Shown here: positions 11,323 through 20,966 of the stretch, piece by piece
How the letters are laid out: each line of letters opens with the position of its first letter
How positions within the stretch are numbered: position 1 is the stretch's first letter
Source: Chaetoceros tenuissimus
Lineage: Eukaryota; Bacillariophyta; Thalassiosirophyceae; Chaetocerotales; Chaetocerotaceae
Length of the DNA stretch: 64,000 nt
Assembly (NCBI GenBank): GCA_021927905.1
Contig: BLLK01000062.1
Span: 868,001-932,000, forward strand
Reading direction: 5' to 3'
Position numbers and translations under genes: made by a program
Notes under the pieces: model-generated
Database searches by the model: none
The model's input: only the letters and a program-made list of their open reading frames with translations
Told to the model about the DNA's origin: nothing

Positions 11323-11798
11323 GACGATTTGAAGATGTTTCTTTTCATATGTTAATAAGTCTCATTGACGTAAAATAATTATTTGTAAAAAACGTAAAAT
11401 GGAATCCATCAAATTTAAATAGAAGGTGTAGCAATACTGAAAAAAGATTGCCTTGTAAAAATAATTAAAAATGTACATATTCATATACTTTTTAGTACTA
11501 ATCTCTCCCCCCTGCCCTCCTATCCTTTTTGACAAAGCTTTTTACCACGAGAAAAGAGCCCCCTTCACTTTCACTAACTTCAACTACGTCCAATAGCACA
11601 ATAGCAGATAGGGTATCGCCTAAAGTGCAGGCACCAAAATTGCCAAAATCGGGGGTGCTCGGTGCCAGGCACCGAGCTGGCACCATGAGCTAGTCCCAGC
11701 TAAATAACATAAATCTAGCTCAACCATCGCAGCATTGTTTTAAGAGAAAAACACTACATAAAAACAAAAGAAAATGTAAAAACCAATCTTAATTATCA
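11323..11798. other. Intergenic with left inverted-repeat arm
   Basis: Lies between the 3' ends of the AP2-like gene and the small minus-strand gene. It contains one arm of the inverted repeat described at 11590-12210 and, within it, a perfect 9-bp hairpin CTCGGTGCC-A-GGCACCGAG at about 11658-11676. No ORF with support. Confidence 0.5.
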
Positions 11799-12210
11799 TT
11801 AATCATCTTTGAGTAGCTTCTTAACACATTTAAACATGTCCATATCAGCGGAAAGGTCTTTCGCTTTCGTACGCGGCATAAAACTAAGTTTTGTTTGCTG
11901 CTGCTTTGCCCTCTTCTTCTTTCCCTGTTCTCTTGAAGGAGAGGGGGCTGGAGCAGAATGTTTCTCTCCAAGTTGTTCTGGCATGGTGATTGAAAGTAGA
12001 ATATGAGTAATGAGAGAGAAATAAAAGAAAAGATCACGGTCTCTTTGTACAGTTTGCACCAAAAACCAGCTTTTTTCTGTAAAATGAGTGTCTGGCAGGA
12101 AGTACTATCCTGGCTACAGTACTATCTATACGTACGAAGTATTTTGGCACCGACGGTGGCACAAAACACGAAAATTTTGGCACTCTAGGCGATACCCTAA
12201 TAGCAGACTC
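11590..12210. repeat. Inverted repeats bracketing a small gene (MITE-like or fold-back element)
   Basis: The sequence AGGGTATCGCCTAAAGTGC at about 11608-11626 recurs in inverse orientation at about 12178-12197 as AGGGTATCGCCTAGAGTGC on the other strand, with weaker similarity continuing on both sides (CAAAATT, GGTGCC blocks). The arms are about 570 bp apart and the small ORF at 11799-11984 lies between them. This fits a small terminal-inverted-repeat element or an inverted duplication. I could not define a target-site duplication. Confidence 0.5.
11799..11984 (-). CDS. Small lysine-rich protein with PIP-box-like motif
   Basis: A 61-aa ORF starting at the ATG at 11984 (MPEQLGEKHSAPAP). It has a basic centre GKKKRAKQQQTKLSFMPR and an amphipathic end MDMFKCVKKLLKDD. 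QTKLSF resembles the start of a PCNA-interacting peptide (Q-x-x-L-x-x-[FY]), but the second aromatic is missing. The basic run could be a nuclear signal. The ORF is short and the opposite strand is also open (11809-12006), so it may not be a gene; its composition (K/Q/E-rich, no rare residues) favours coding. It sits inside the inverted-repeat pair, so it may be cargo of a small mobile element. Confidence 0.4.
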   Translation of the reverse strand: MPEQLGEKHSAPAPSPSREQGKKKRAKQQQTKLSFMPRTKAKDLSADMDMFKCVKKLLKDD

Positions 12211-12316
12211 CTTTTATCCACAGCAAATACGCAAATACCATACACACTAATTGTTTCACTCTTCTGGACTTTGCCATACTTCTGGAACGACAGCTTCAAT
12301 TGTTAGATAAAGCAAC
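11985..12316. other. Intergenic, promoter of the beta-oxidation gene
   Basis: 332 bp between the small minus-strand gene and the multifunctional enzyme. Holds the right inverted-repeat arm and presumably both promoters. Nothing else recognised. Confidence 0.45.
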
Positions 12317-14758
12317 ATGACTGTGAAAGTAATCAATATACAACCACCCTCAACAGCGAAAAGCAATCCACTGAATCCATTAAGCAAGAATGTGCGTATC
12401 CACCTTCATAAATGTCTTGAAGAAGCATATGCTGATCCAAAAGTAACATCGATTGTCTTATTTGGAGGTGCAAATTTTAGTGCAGGCGCTGACATTACCG
12501 AATTTTCTGCAAAAGGCAAAGATCCTAAGGAAGAAATTGAAGGGAGCAAAGAGATTCCGTCGCTCGAAGAATTGACAAGACTAATTGAAAATTCATCGAA
12601 GCCAGTTGTTGCTGCAGTTACAGGAGTAGCACTTGGAGGTGGCTGTGAAATTGCTCTTTCTTGTCATTTTCGTGTGGCACATGTGAAGGCACGCATGGGA
12701 CTACCAGAAACAAAAATTGGTTTAATTCCAGGTACGTATCATTTTACAAGTACCATAGATCTTTGTGCTATGTATCCTCCATATCTTGAAGTCAATTACT
12801 TACCACGATGTCAATAAAAGGTGCCGGTGGTACACAACGTCTCCCTCGTCTTAGTAAAGATATCAAATTTACTTTGAATGTTATCACAACAGGACGGATG
12901 GTTGGAATGAGTGAAGCTAAATCGAAAAGGGTGATAGACGATGTTGTAGATGGCGGAGTACAAGATGTTGTCGACAAAGCTAAGAAATGGGCGGAATATG
13001 GCGAACTCATGGGAGATATAAGTCATAAGAAATCCTGTAATCAAAAGGTCGTAGCTGAGGATGATGCTAGAGGTTTCAACAGTGCAAGATTCATTTGTGA
13101 CCAGGTTGCAAAGAAACTTCCACATCCAGAACGTGGTGGAGAAGCGGTACATGGAGCACTAAAAGCTGTACGGGCATCTTTTGAAAAGAATTTTGATGAC
13201 GCAATGGAAGTAGAATCTGAAATATTTTGGGACTTACTTCTCAATAGCTCACAAGGTCGCGGGCTTCGTCATGCATTCTTCGCGGAGAGAGCGGCACAAA
13301 AAGGTAATGCGAAATTGCTCAAGGGTCCTGTTGCTGCAGCATTTTTGGATAAAAAATGCACACCACAAATAGGTGTTATTGGCGCTGGAACCATGGGCGC
13401 TGGAATTGCAACATGTTTTCTTCGTGCCGGATGTAAAGTTATCCTTGTGGATGTAAATGAGAAGGGATTACAACGAGGGGTGCAGACAATAACTAAAATT
13501 TTTGAACAAGACGTTGCAAAGAAGCGTATGAAACCTAATCAAGCGAAACATATTCTTTCGAAGAATTTCTCTCATACAACAGACATGTCTACAGGTGATT
13601 TTTCCAAGTGTCTTGTAGTAGTGGAGGCAGTTTTTGAGAACCTGCAGATCAAGCAGTCTATATTCGCACAGTTGGACAAAACAATCCAAAATTCACAAGC
13701 ACTGCTGCTCAGCAATACATCAACGCTAAGTATTGACTCCATCGCTAGTGCTTTGTCAGAGGCAAGACGGCCATATTGCGCTGGAATGCACTTTTTTAGT
13801 CCAGCTCATATCATGAAGCTAGTAGAAATTGTTGTTTCATCTTCTACATCACCAGAAACGACCGCTCTGGTTCAATTCATTACATCGAAGACACTGAGAA
13901 AGGTCGGAGTTACTGTTGGAAATTGTCAAGGATTCGTTGGAAACCGTATGATCAATCCATACTCATCCGAGGCTGTATTTATGCTAGAAGAAGGAGTTGC
14001 ATCTGTTCCTGAAGTCGACAAGGCTATTTACAATTTCGGAATGGCAATGGGACCTCTTGCAATGGGTGATTTAGCCGGTAACGATATTGGTTACCTTATT
14101 GCGAAGTCAAAGGGTCTCACTAAAGATCCAAAGACTGGTAAACCAGGAAAAAATCGCACACCAGGAATGAGATATAGTGACTTGGGTGACGATTTGGTAA
14201 TAAAGCTTGGGCGTGTAGGTATGAAGAAGCAGAAAGGATGGTAGTAAGTTTTGACGAATGAATAGTTTTCAAAGAAAAAATCATACACTTCTCTCATTTC
14301 CTTTTGACAATTACAGTGATTACAACCATAAAGTAGGCAAGGGTCGTCAACCTTTGCCTTCGAAAGAGGTCGCTGAATTTGTGAAGTCATACGTCAAGAA
14401 AGTACCAAGAGCAAAGTTCACTGATAATGAAATCGTCGAAAGAGCACTTTTTGGTCTTGTAAATGAAGGATTCAAGATTCTCGAAGAAAATATTGCACAG
14501 AAGCCCTCTGACATAGATGTCATTTATCTGTATGGTTATGGATTCCCCAGTTATCGCGGAGGCCCAATGTACTGGATTGATAACGAAGTTGGCCTACCAT
14601 ACTTTTTGAAAAGACTCCAAGAACTAAATAAAGAATTCCCTGGAAGTGCTCACTACGTACCATCAAAGCTATTGAAGAAATGTGTTGCGCTTGGCATTGG
14701 ACTTGAGGATTTTTATGCTAAAGGTCTTCATCTTAATAAGTCAAAATCTAAGCTATAA
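12317..14758 (+). CDS. Peroxisomal multifunctional enoyl-CoA hydratase / 3-hydroxyacyl-CoA dehydrogenase
   Basis: Three exons (12317-12731, 12821-14243, 14317-14758) give 759 aa, close to the usual length of peroxisomal bifunctional enzyme and FadB-type proteins. The N-terminal crotonase domain has NFSAGADITEF (oxyanion hole), GGGCEIALS and LPETKIGLIPGAGGTQRLPR, the last restored by splicing intron 1. The dehydrogenase part begins GVIGAGTMGAGIA (NAD-binding) and has HFFSPAHIMKLVEIV with the catalytic His, then NRM and the second 3HCDH domain; intron 2 splits the G-W-Y-D-Y block (residues about 612-616). The protein ends SKSKL, a canonical PTS1 signal, so it acts in peroxisomal fatty-acid beta-oxidation, hydrating trans-2-enoyl-CoA and oxidising the hydroxyacyl-CoA. 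No thiolase is seen nearby. Both splice joins rebuild conserved motifs, so the model is firm. Confidence 0.95.
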
Positions 14759-14836
14759 ATTTATTTACACCTTAATAATCAAATGTGACAGATCGAAAAG
14801 GATGTTAAGAATAGACTTCGTTGTGTTGTTCCTTCT

Positions 14837-17354
14837 TTACTTTCTCCTTTTCCTACTGTTACTTCTTCTTCCACTGGTAAAATGCATTTTGTCGTAACTA
14901 CTCCCCCGACTGCGTCTCTTTCGACTCTTTCCAAACTCATTATGGAGTGCAACATCATTGTCCTGGAAAAGGTCTTCGAGCCTATTGATTTGTGAAGAAA
15001 ATGGATTTTGTTTGATGTCTTCAAGTTTATAAGGATTCTTTTCCTCTTCGGATCTTAAATCCCATCTCTCACTTCGTCGTTTCAATCTTTCTTTATTTCT
15101 CGCGACAATGTCAGTCTCATCAATTCTATGAGAAAAAGTTAGTTGTAAACTGACAAAAAAATAAAGGTGCAGAAAATGACTTGTTTGATTACTTACTTTT
15201 TCAGACGGGTCTCAGTTCTCGCTTTACGATCTTTCCGTTTTGAGTCATCCTCATCTGGCTTGTCCTTTTCTCCATTCAATTCTTTCATAATTTCCATTAC
15301 ACCCATCATGAGACTTGGAATAATATCATAACTCTTTTCAGTGAGGATTCTTTGAAAACTATTCATATTTGATAGTTCCTCTATTCCCTTTGGACCACTT
15401 CCAAAGACGTGGTATTTCATCACAGCTTTTCGCAAGTAAACCAACTTATTTCCAGACATACGATACTGCTGTTGACATGCAACCAAAGCTTCGAGGGCAG
15501 TTGCATCAGTCACAAGTTCAGATGCAGCAATTTCGCACATAAGTGATAACCTTGGTAACTTCGCTTCCTCTGCGAGCCTTACACCCGCTAGTGCAACAGA
15601 AAGATTAATGGTAGGTTTCCTTGTTGACCCATCTTCTGGTGACCAAACTTTGGGACGAGAGCTTGCAAATGGGCTCACCGGTCCAGAGTACTCAATGAGA
15701 AATGGATCAACAGTGTTTGGATCAATAGGTTTGTAGGATTTATTGAAAGCTTTCTGACCAAGAGCAATGACTCTGTTAGTGTAGCAATATTCAAGGAGCA
15801 GCTTGACTGCTTCTGGAGAATGATCAAGGGTGATATGAATAGCACTCTTTTGTCTCGGACAAGTGAATGGACTTGGTGCTACTTGGCTAGAAGGTTCATC
15901 AATGCGTATCATATCATCTTCATTGAAATCCTGTATGATCGCTTGTCTCCTGTTCATATGATTGTCATCGTCTTCGTCAATTTCGACCGCATTTGCACCT
16001 CCTCTGCGAAATTGATTCATATTGTTGTTGTTAATACTCAAGTCTAAATCTTCATCTCCATCATCATCGACAGGAACAGCGTTTCCGATTGCAACATTGT
16101 CACGTCTTCTTTGTGCTTGATTTTGTAATTGCTGAGCATCAAACATTATATCTTCATCGGCCAAAGAGTCCCTACCAGAACCAAGCCTTCTTTGATCATC
16201 ACGACCTTGTTGTCCGATGTTTTTTGACTCCATTTCGCGTTGCGCGATTTTGATCTTATCCTTGAGCCACTCGCATCGACGACTTAAAATCCTTGAATGA
16301 CCACGGACACTACTCGAAAGCACATCTTGACGGTAGCCCGCTTCATCACGAATACGCCCTTTACAGTGAAAAACAACAACATTACTTTGGCTTTGCAATG
16401 GTAATCCGTCATCAATTCTGCCAGTACCCTTTTCCTCATTGTCTTCATCTGCATTTTCGTCATCCTCAACACCTTGTGGCGCTTCTGCTGACCTCCTTCT
16501 GTTTGCTCTTTCTGCAACTCGTTCCATCTCTTGTTCAAAATGTCGAGCACCCCCCAAAGCATCTGGGATGAGTTTTCTCATTTGTTCAAAATATATTTTA
16601 TCAGAAGCTTTTTGATCTTTCAAAAAATCTGCTTTCATTCTCCTCTCTTTCAATCTTGCTTTTCTAACTCGAATCACATCATTTTTCATCAATGCCGAAG
16701 TTTCGGCGGTATCAGTAGGACTCAGTATAGAACAATGCAAAAACTCAAGATCGGAATGGTCTATGGTGGGTTTAGATTGAGATTCTTCTTTCTCCTTTTC
16801 TTTATCTTCTTGTTTAACTTCATAAGCATTTGCGAATTCACAATACCTTGCAAAAACTGCAGATAATCTAGTTGTCTTTTCAAGACCGATGACTACCTTT
16901 GTTCCTTTGGAGTAAATTGGGTGGTTTTCAGGAGCCATGTGAGATGGCAAATCTTCAGTAAGTTCCAGATACAGATGCTTCAAAAGTCAAAGAGATGAGT
17001 CATGATCAACAAAAAAAATAAATTAAGAAAACATGCAAACTTGATGTAAATTCTACATACCATGTTGCAAACATGAGATGGAGCATTGCGGTCTTCACCA
17101 CTGGCACATCCCCCTTCAATGGCATCATTATCCTCGTTCTCATTATCATCATCTTCATCTTCGTCGTCGTCTTCATCTTCCTCATCGTCATCTTCGTCGT
17201 CGTCGTCATCATCTAGGTTTCGTTCTTCTTCATTGGGATTAGCACGATCATTCGGTGCGTCGTCGTCGTTGTTGTTATTGTTGTTATTGTTGTTTGCTTC
17301 ATCATTTTCCGGACGATCTGGTCCATCCATACCGAACAGTTCTTGCGCATCCAT
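14837..17354 (-). CDS. Ubiquitin-like (SUMO-like) plus BTB/POZ domain protein
   Basis: Three exons (17061-17354, 15197-16977, 14837-15125) give 787 aa; the last exon is easily mistaken for a separate small gene. Residues 1-98 are an acidic/Asn-rich tail (D/E runs coded by GAT/GAA repeats). Residues 99-207 read like a SUMO/Rad60-type fold: a first strand, TTRLSAVFARYCEFAN as the helix, a charged insert, then LEFLHCSILSPTDTAETSALMKNDVIRVRK as the terminal strands (quoted positions 175-203). A BTB-like half (VVVFHCKGRIRDEAGY, 297-312) is split by a long acidic, Asn-rich insert from its second half (PEAVKLLLEYCYTNRVIALG, 486-505), and a BACK-like helical region follows (VALAGVRLAEEAKLPRLS). Such proteins usually act as cullin-3 adaptors in the nucleus, but no partner is visible. 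The tail is basic (GRRSNSRKRRK), likely nuclear. It shares a 277-bp divergent promoter with the REEP-like gene. Confidence 0.75.
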
Positions 17355-17631
17355 TTCTTATTGTATATATTTCCCAACTTTGGAGTTGAATCAATTTTGG
17401 CTTTGATTGATTGATGCAGAGAATAGTGATTGAAACAGTATCAATTTGAATCCAAAACTACTACTATTAATAGAAGTACTAACGAGAGCTCCCCCCACGA
17501 TCACTTTCGCCCCCCTATAAGTGCAAAGGGGGACTGAAATTTCTGATGAATATATTTGAAAAGTATGAAACAATGACGAATGATGCATTGTAGCATGTTA
17601 GACGTTGGAGAACAAAAGAACTGGATGATGG

Positions 17632-19128
17632 ATGATAACTCTTACTTCAGACGATACAATAGTACAGTTGAGTATCATACATGTCTTCATAAAAGGAATA
17701 CAAAGCGTCAGCATGATTAATCTTTTCTTACGGTCCGCTCTCAAAGTTCTGCTTGAAATCTTTACATACTTCATCCCTCTCCTATCATCAATCAGAGCCG
17801 TACATCTTAAAGATGCAAATGGATACAATCAATGGCTGACTTACTTTCTCCTGATATTTCTACTCAATCCAATCTTTACTCTATTGCGCGTCCACGACTT
17901 GTTTCGCCTAGTGATTGTCATTTACCTGTCACTGCCAAAGTTTCAAGGAGCTTTGTACATATTTGACCAAATCGTAAATGTAACCTTGGACAAATATGAC
18001 GTGGAAAATAAGGTAGATGCAAAAATACTAAAGGTGAAACTTTCCATAAAAGCTAAATTATGGAACATTGCAAAAGACTTGGGTTGGTCCACTCTTTTAC
18101 AACTGGGTGAAATTGTTTCTTTTCTTCAATCGCAAGTCATGGTTTCAAAGAAACATGAGGCGGAGACTCATTTGGAAGACGATTGGAGAAAGAAAAAGAG
18201 AGACTGTACGAAAACTCTCGCCATGAAAAAAGAGACTAGCAGTGATTCACTTGCAGATAGGAAACCTTCTCATTCCGTAGCAGAATCTCTATCATCTTTT
18301 GCTTCTTTGGAAGATTTGAATACAACAGAAGAAAAGAAAATGTATGTGAATGATTTTACCGAAATGCTCAGGGATGGACTCTATGTTTTCGCATCCTACA
18401 AACATACACGTCAAGACAGCGATGAAGAAGAAAATATTTTCAGATTGCGTATTTTCTTCTATGAGGAGAATATAAACGAAGGTGATGGGGCCTACTTTGT
18501 TTTACATCCAGTAGAGATTCAAAATGCAAATCCTGATGATATTGACATTATCCCTTTGAATCAAATAAAGGAAGTACAAGCTTCTGGGACAAATGTCATA
18601 GAGTTCATTTCAATTTCCAATGATAATTCCCAGTCATCATCTCTCAAAGATGGTGCCGCTATGTTCCTTCATACAGACTCCGACTTGTCATTGATGCATA
18701 GTGTATCGATGGCATCTGTTGAATCTTCTATCCCTGAAGAAGCTGAAGTTGAGGATGAAGACAGAAATTCAATAAAAAATACAGTATCGATCGTTTTATC
18801 AAACAGTTTAGATAGAGATACACTTTTGCATGGTTTGAGAGCATCCTTCTTTTCAAAGGAACAAGCCATGAATGGAATTGAAATTTCAAAGAGCAATGGA
18901 AGTGAAAGTGTTACCAGTATTGGTACAGTGAATGAAGATGCTCAAGTAGATAGTTCAAATGCTTCAAAAACAATGCTCAATTCCAGTGATAATGGTACAA
19001 ATAGTGATGGAGTAATGCGAGAATCTCAAAAATGCGACGTGAAACCAATGTTACACGAGACAACACGAAACAACGATAGCAGTCCTTCACTAATGCAAAG
19101 TGAAACCGATGATATCACTATGGACTAG
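17632..19128 (+). CDS. REEP/HVA22 (TB2/DP1) family membrane protein with long C-terminal extension
   Basis: Single exon, 498 aa from the ATG at 17632. Residues 35-125 match the TB2/DP1/HVA22 domain: paired hydrophobic hairpins with SSIRAVHLKDANGYNQWLTY, corresponding to the family's S-x-K-A ... W-x-x-Y signature, and LPKFQGALYIFDQ for the conserved L-P-x-x-x-G-A. Relatives shape tubular endoplasmic reticulum. The extension (about 200-498) is unusual for the family: after a basic, Ser-rich linker, residues 237-420 contain DGLYVFASYKH ... IPLNQIKEVQASGTNVIEF ... RDTLLHGLRASF, which reads like a PH-type fold interrupted by an acidic loop; that is an inference from strand pattern. The last 80 residues are Ser/Asn-rich and probably disordered. 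It might be an ER-membrane contact-site tether. Confidence 0.65.
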   Translation: MITLTSDDTIVQLSIIHVFIKGIQSVSMINLFLRSALKVLLEIFTYFIPLLSSIRAVHLKDANGYNQWLTYFLLIFLLNPIFTLLRVHDLFRLVIVIYLSLPKFQGALYIFDQIVNVTLDKYDVENKVDAKILKVKLSIKAKLWNIAKDLGWSTLLQLGEIVSFLQSQVMVSKKHEAETHLEDDWRKKKRDCTKTLAMKKETSSDSLADRKPSHSVAESLSSFASLEDLNTTEEKKMYVNDFTEMLRDGLYVFASYKHTRQDSDEEENIFRLRIFFYEENINEGDGAYFVLHPVEIQNANPDDIDIIPLNQIKEVQASGTNVIEFISISNDNSQSSSLKDGAAMFLHTDSDLSLMHSVSMASVESSIPEEAEVEDEDRNSIKNTVSIVLSNSLDRDTLLHGLRASFFSKEQAMNGIEISKSNGSESVTSIGTVNEDAQVDSSNASKTMLNSSDNGTNSDGVMRESQKCDVKPMLHETTRNNDSSPSLMQSETDDITMD

Positions 19129-19243
19129 ACTGTATCGATATTATCGACTTTGTACAAGGCTAATAGTCATTGAAATTCAAGGTTTACTTTTTTTATATCT
19201 TACATTGTATTCTTTTCGCTATTTTGTGGTGTATTCTAATTTC

Positions 19244-20557
19244 TCAAATTGTTCGTAGCTTAGGATAATCGACAATAACATCTCTTTGCGATAAAATATC
19301 ATTGTCATCGTCAGGAGTCCATAGCACTTCCGCGGATCTGAGGCAATCATCAACCTTCACATCAGTAGCTATCTTTGTCAAGGCAGTCTCCAAATCTCGC
19401 ATACTGTTGATTTGAGGCAACTTTGTTTGGTCACCATCAATTGCAATCACCAGAGTAACTACTGCACTAGTTGCTTGGTTTCCCAAAGCTTCAATGCTGG
19501 ATCTTTCAAAAGATGAATAGTCCACCCCTCCATACTTATTAGTCTTTTCCATTTCAAACTTACTGCGCTCCTGAATTGCCTTGGAAGAAAAGTCTCTCTG
19601 CGCTGAATCTCCATTTTTGAAGTGGGTATATTCGGTATCAGCTGCAAAAATAGATCTTTTTTGTCTCAAAAGTTCCAATGCAACTTGGCTCACAAGATTT
19701 GAAATACCAACTCTACTATCTGTATTTGCAGTTGCACTGAGACGATGCAAATAAGAAAGGATACTATTACGATCGTTTCGATTCGGGACGTTTAGAGCTA
19801 CGGATATCTTAGCCACAGTCACACCAGATCCAAGTGCACTGGAACTATTCATAGTATCACTATTACCTCCAAGTACAGAGCTGACAACAGCCGACGCAAA
19901 GAATCCAAAAATCATAATATCTATAATGCTTGGTCCTCGCCACCATCCAATGGCTGGAGCAGGGGCAATAACTGGGGCTCCGTAGTAACCATAACCTCCA
20001 ATAGAAGGTACCACAGTTACAGAAGGACGAGAATAATACCCCGACGAAAATCCTCTACTGTAGCCACGATTGTAAGAACTTGGAGACGAATAACTTCTAC
20101 TGCTGCTACTGCTTCGACTAGAACCTCCGAAACTTCCTCCCATTCTACCACCCGATGGTGCAGCTAATGCTTCAAGTGGTGTGAAAAAGGTGGACATCAT
20201 GAGAAGCGCAGCGGCGAAGATAGTCATTGCTTTCTTGTTTTGTTTCTGAAAATTTTGACGGATTGATTTCCATGAATTCAAAATAATAGGATGTACTCCA
20301 TGATTAAGATTTTGGTTCCGTTTGCTCACACTCATATCTTCATTGTCGTCCTCTGTTGCTGAAAATAGCATTGTGTTGGAATGGAATTTTGCAGGTGTAT
20401 CATATACTGGTACCGAAGTATGGAATGAATTAGATGTTGTTACTTTTCTCATTGGGGATGCCACTGGAGAAAAGGAAGTAGCACTTGGTGCCAGAACACA
20501 AATAGCAAGAGCTACTCCTAGCAGTGTGTTTCTACTTGTCGAAATGAAAGTCCTCAT
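19244..20557 (-). CDS. Plastid-targeted DUF1517-like protein
   Basis: Single exon, 437 aa. A signal peptide ending in PSATSFSP (residues 24-31) carries the diatom Phe cleavage motif; a second hydrophobic segment MTIFAAALLMMSTFFTPLEALAAPSGG (quoted 110-136) looks like a thylakoid-transfer or membrane signal. It is followed by the Gly/Ser/Tyr-rich stretch with GGRMGGSFGG and a PxIG..YYGAP block typical of DUF1517 proteins of cyanobacteria and plastids, a hydrophobic segment IIDIMIFGFFASAVVSSVLGG, and a soluble C-terminal domain with VAKISVALNV, LVSQVALELLRQ and SAVVTLVIAIDGD. A land-plant member (FLAP1) has been linked to acclimation to fluctuating light; that link is from memory and its transfer to this protein is inference. 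Divergent from the MFS gene, 409 bp apart. Confidence 0.75.
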   Translation of the reverse strand: MRTFISTSRNTLLGVALAICVLAPSATSFSPVASPMRKVTTSNSFHTSVPVYDTPAKFHSNTMLFSATEDDNEDMSVSKRNQNLNHGVHPIILNSWKSIRQNFQKQNKKAMTIFAAALLMMSTFFTPLEALAAPSGGRMGGSFGGSSRSSSSSRSYSSPSSYNRGYSRGFSSGYYSRPSVTVVPSIGGYGYYGAPVIAPAPAIGWWRGPSIIDIMIFGFFASAVVSSVLGGNSDTMNSSSALGSGVTVAKISVALNVPNRNDRNSILSYLHRLSATANTDSRVGISNLVSQVALELLRQKRSIFAADTEYTHFKNGDSAQRDFSSKAIQERSKFEMEKTNKYGGVDYSSFERSSIEALGNQATSAVVTLVIAIDGDQTKLPQINSMRDLETALTKIATDVKVDDCLRSAEVLWTPDDDNDILSQRDVIVDYPKLRTI

Positions 20558-20966
20558 TTTATTTCAGAACTCTAATGTCACGGTTTGAAAGGTGGTTTTT
20601 GTTATTTCTTTTTCAAAGTGTTATACTCAAAAAATGTTTTCTACAATTTATGGAACAGTAAATGATCAACTACGAATATCCAAGGAAGAGAAGTAATATA
20701 ATCAACTTGACACCTTCGTTCTTTGTTTGCTGACTAATACAACTTTAAAGGATCTTTCAGTTAGTTTGATGGAGATGTGTGGTAAAAGATGATGAAGATG
20801 TTCGAATGTGTTCCCATCTTCGAACTCCAAAATAGACATTCCATAGACATCTCCTAGGTCGACGTGGTTACTGGACGAAATGCATTCTTCCTTTTTTTTT
20901 GACTTTTTGAAGGATCGAATTTCATTCATCATCATCCAATACAGCTGATAGACATAGTGAAATAGC
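20558..20966. promoter_or_regulatory. Divergent promoter region, DUF1517 gene / MFS gene
   Basis: 409 bp between two outward-facing start codons. No factor site recognised. A minus-strand frame (20702-21067) runs through it into the MFS coding region in antisense and looks like a shadow. Confidence 0.4.

Noticed and set aside
14837-15085. Separate 82-aa basic protein
   Set aside because: It is the last exon of the ubiquitin-like/BTB gene; a GTAAGT/ATAG intron joins it in frame.
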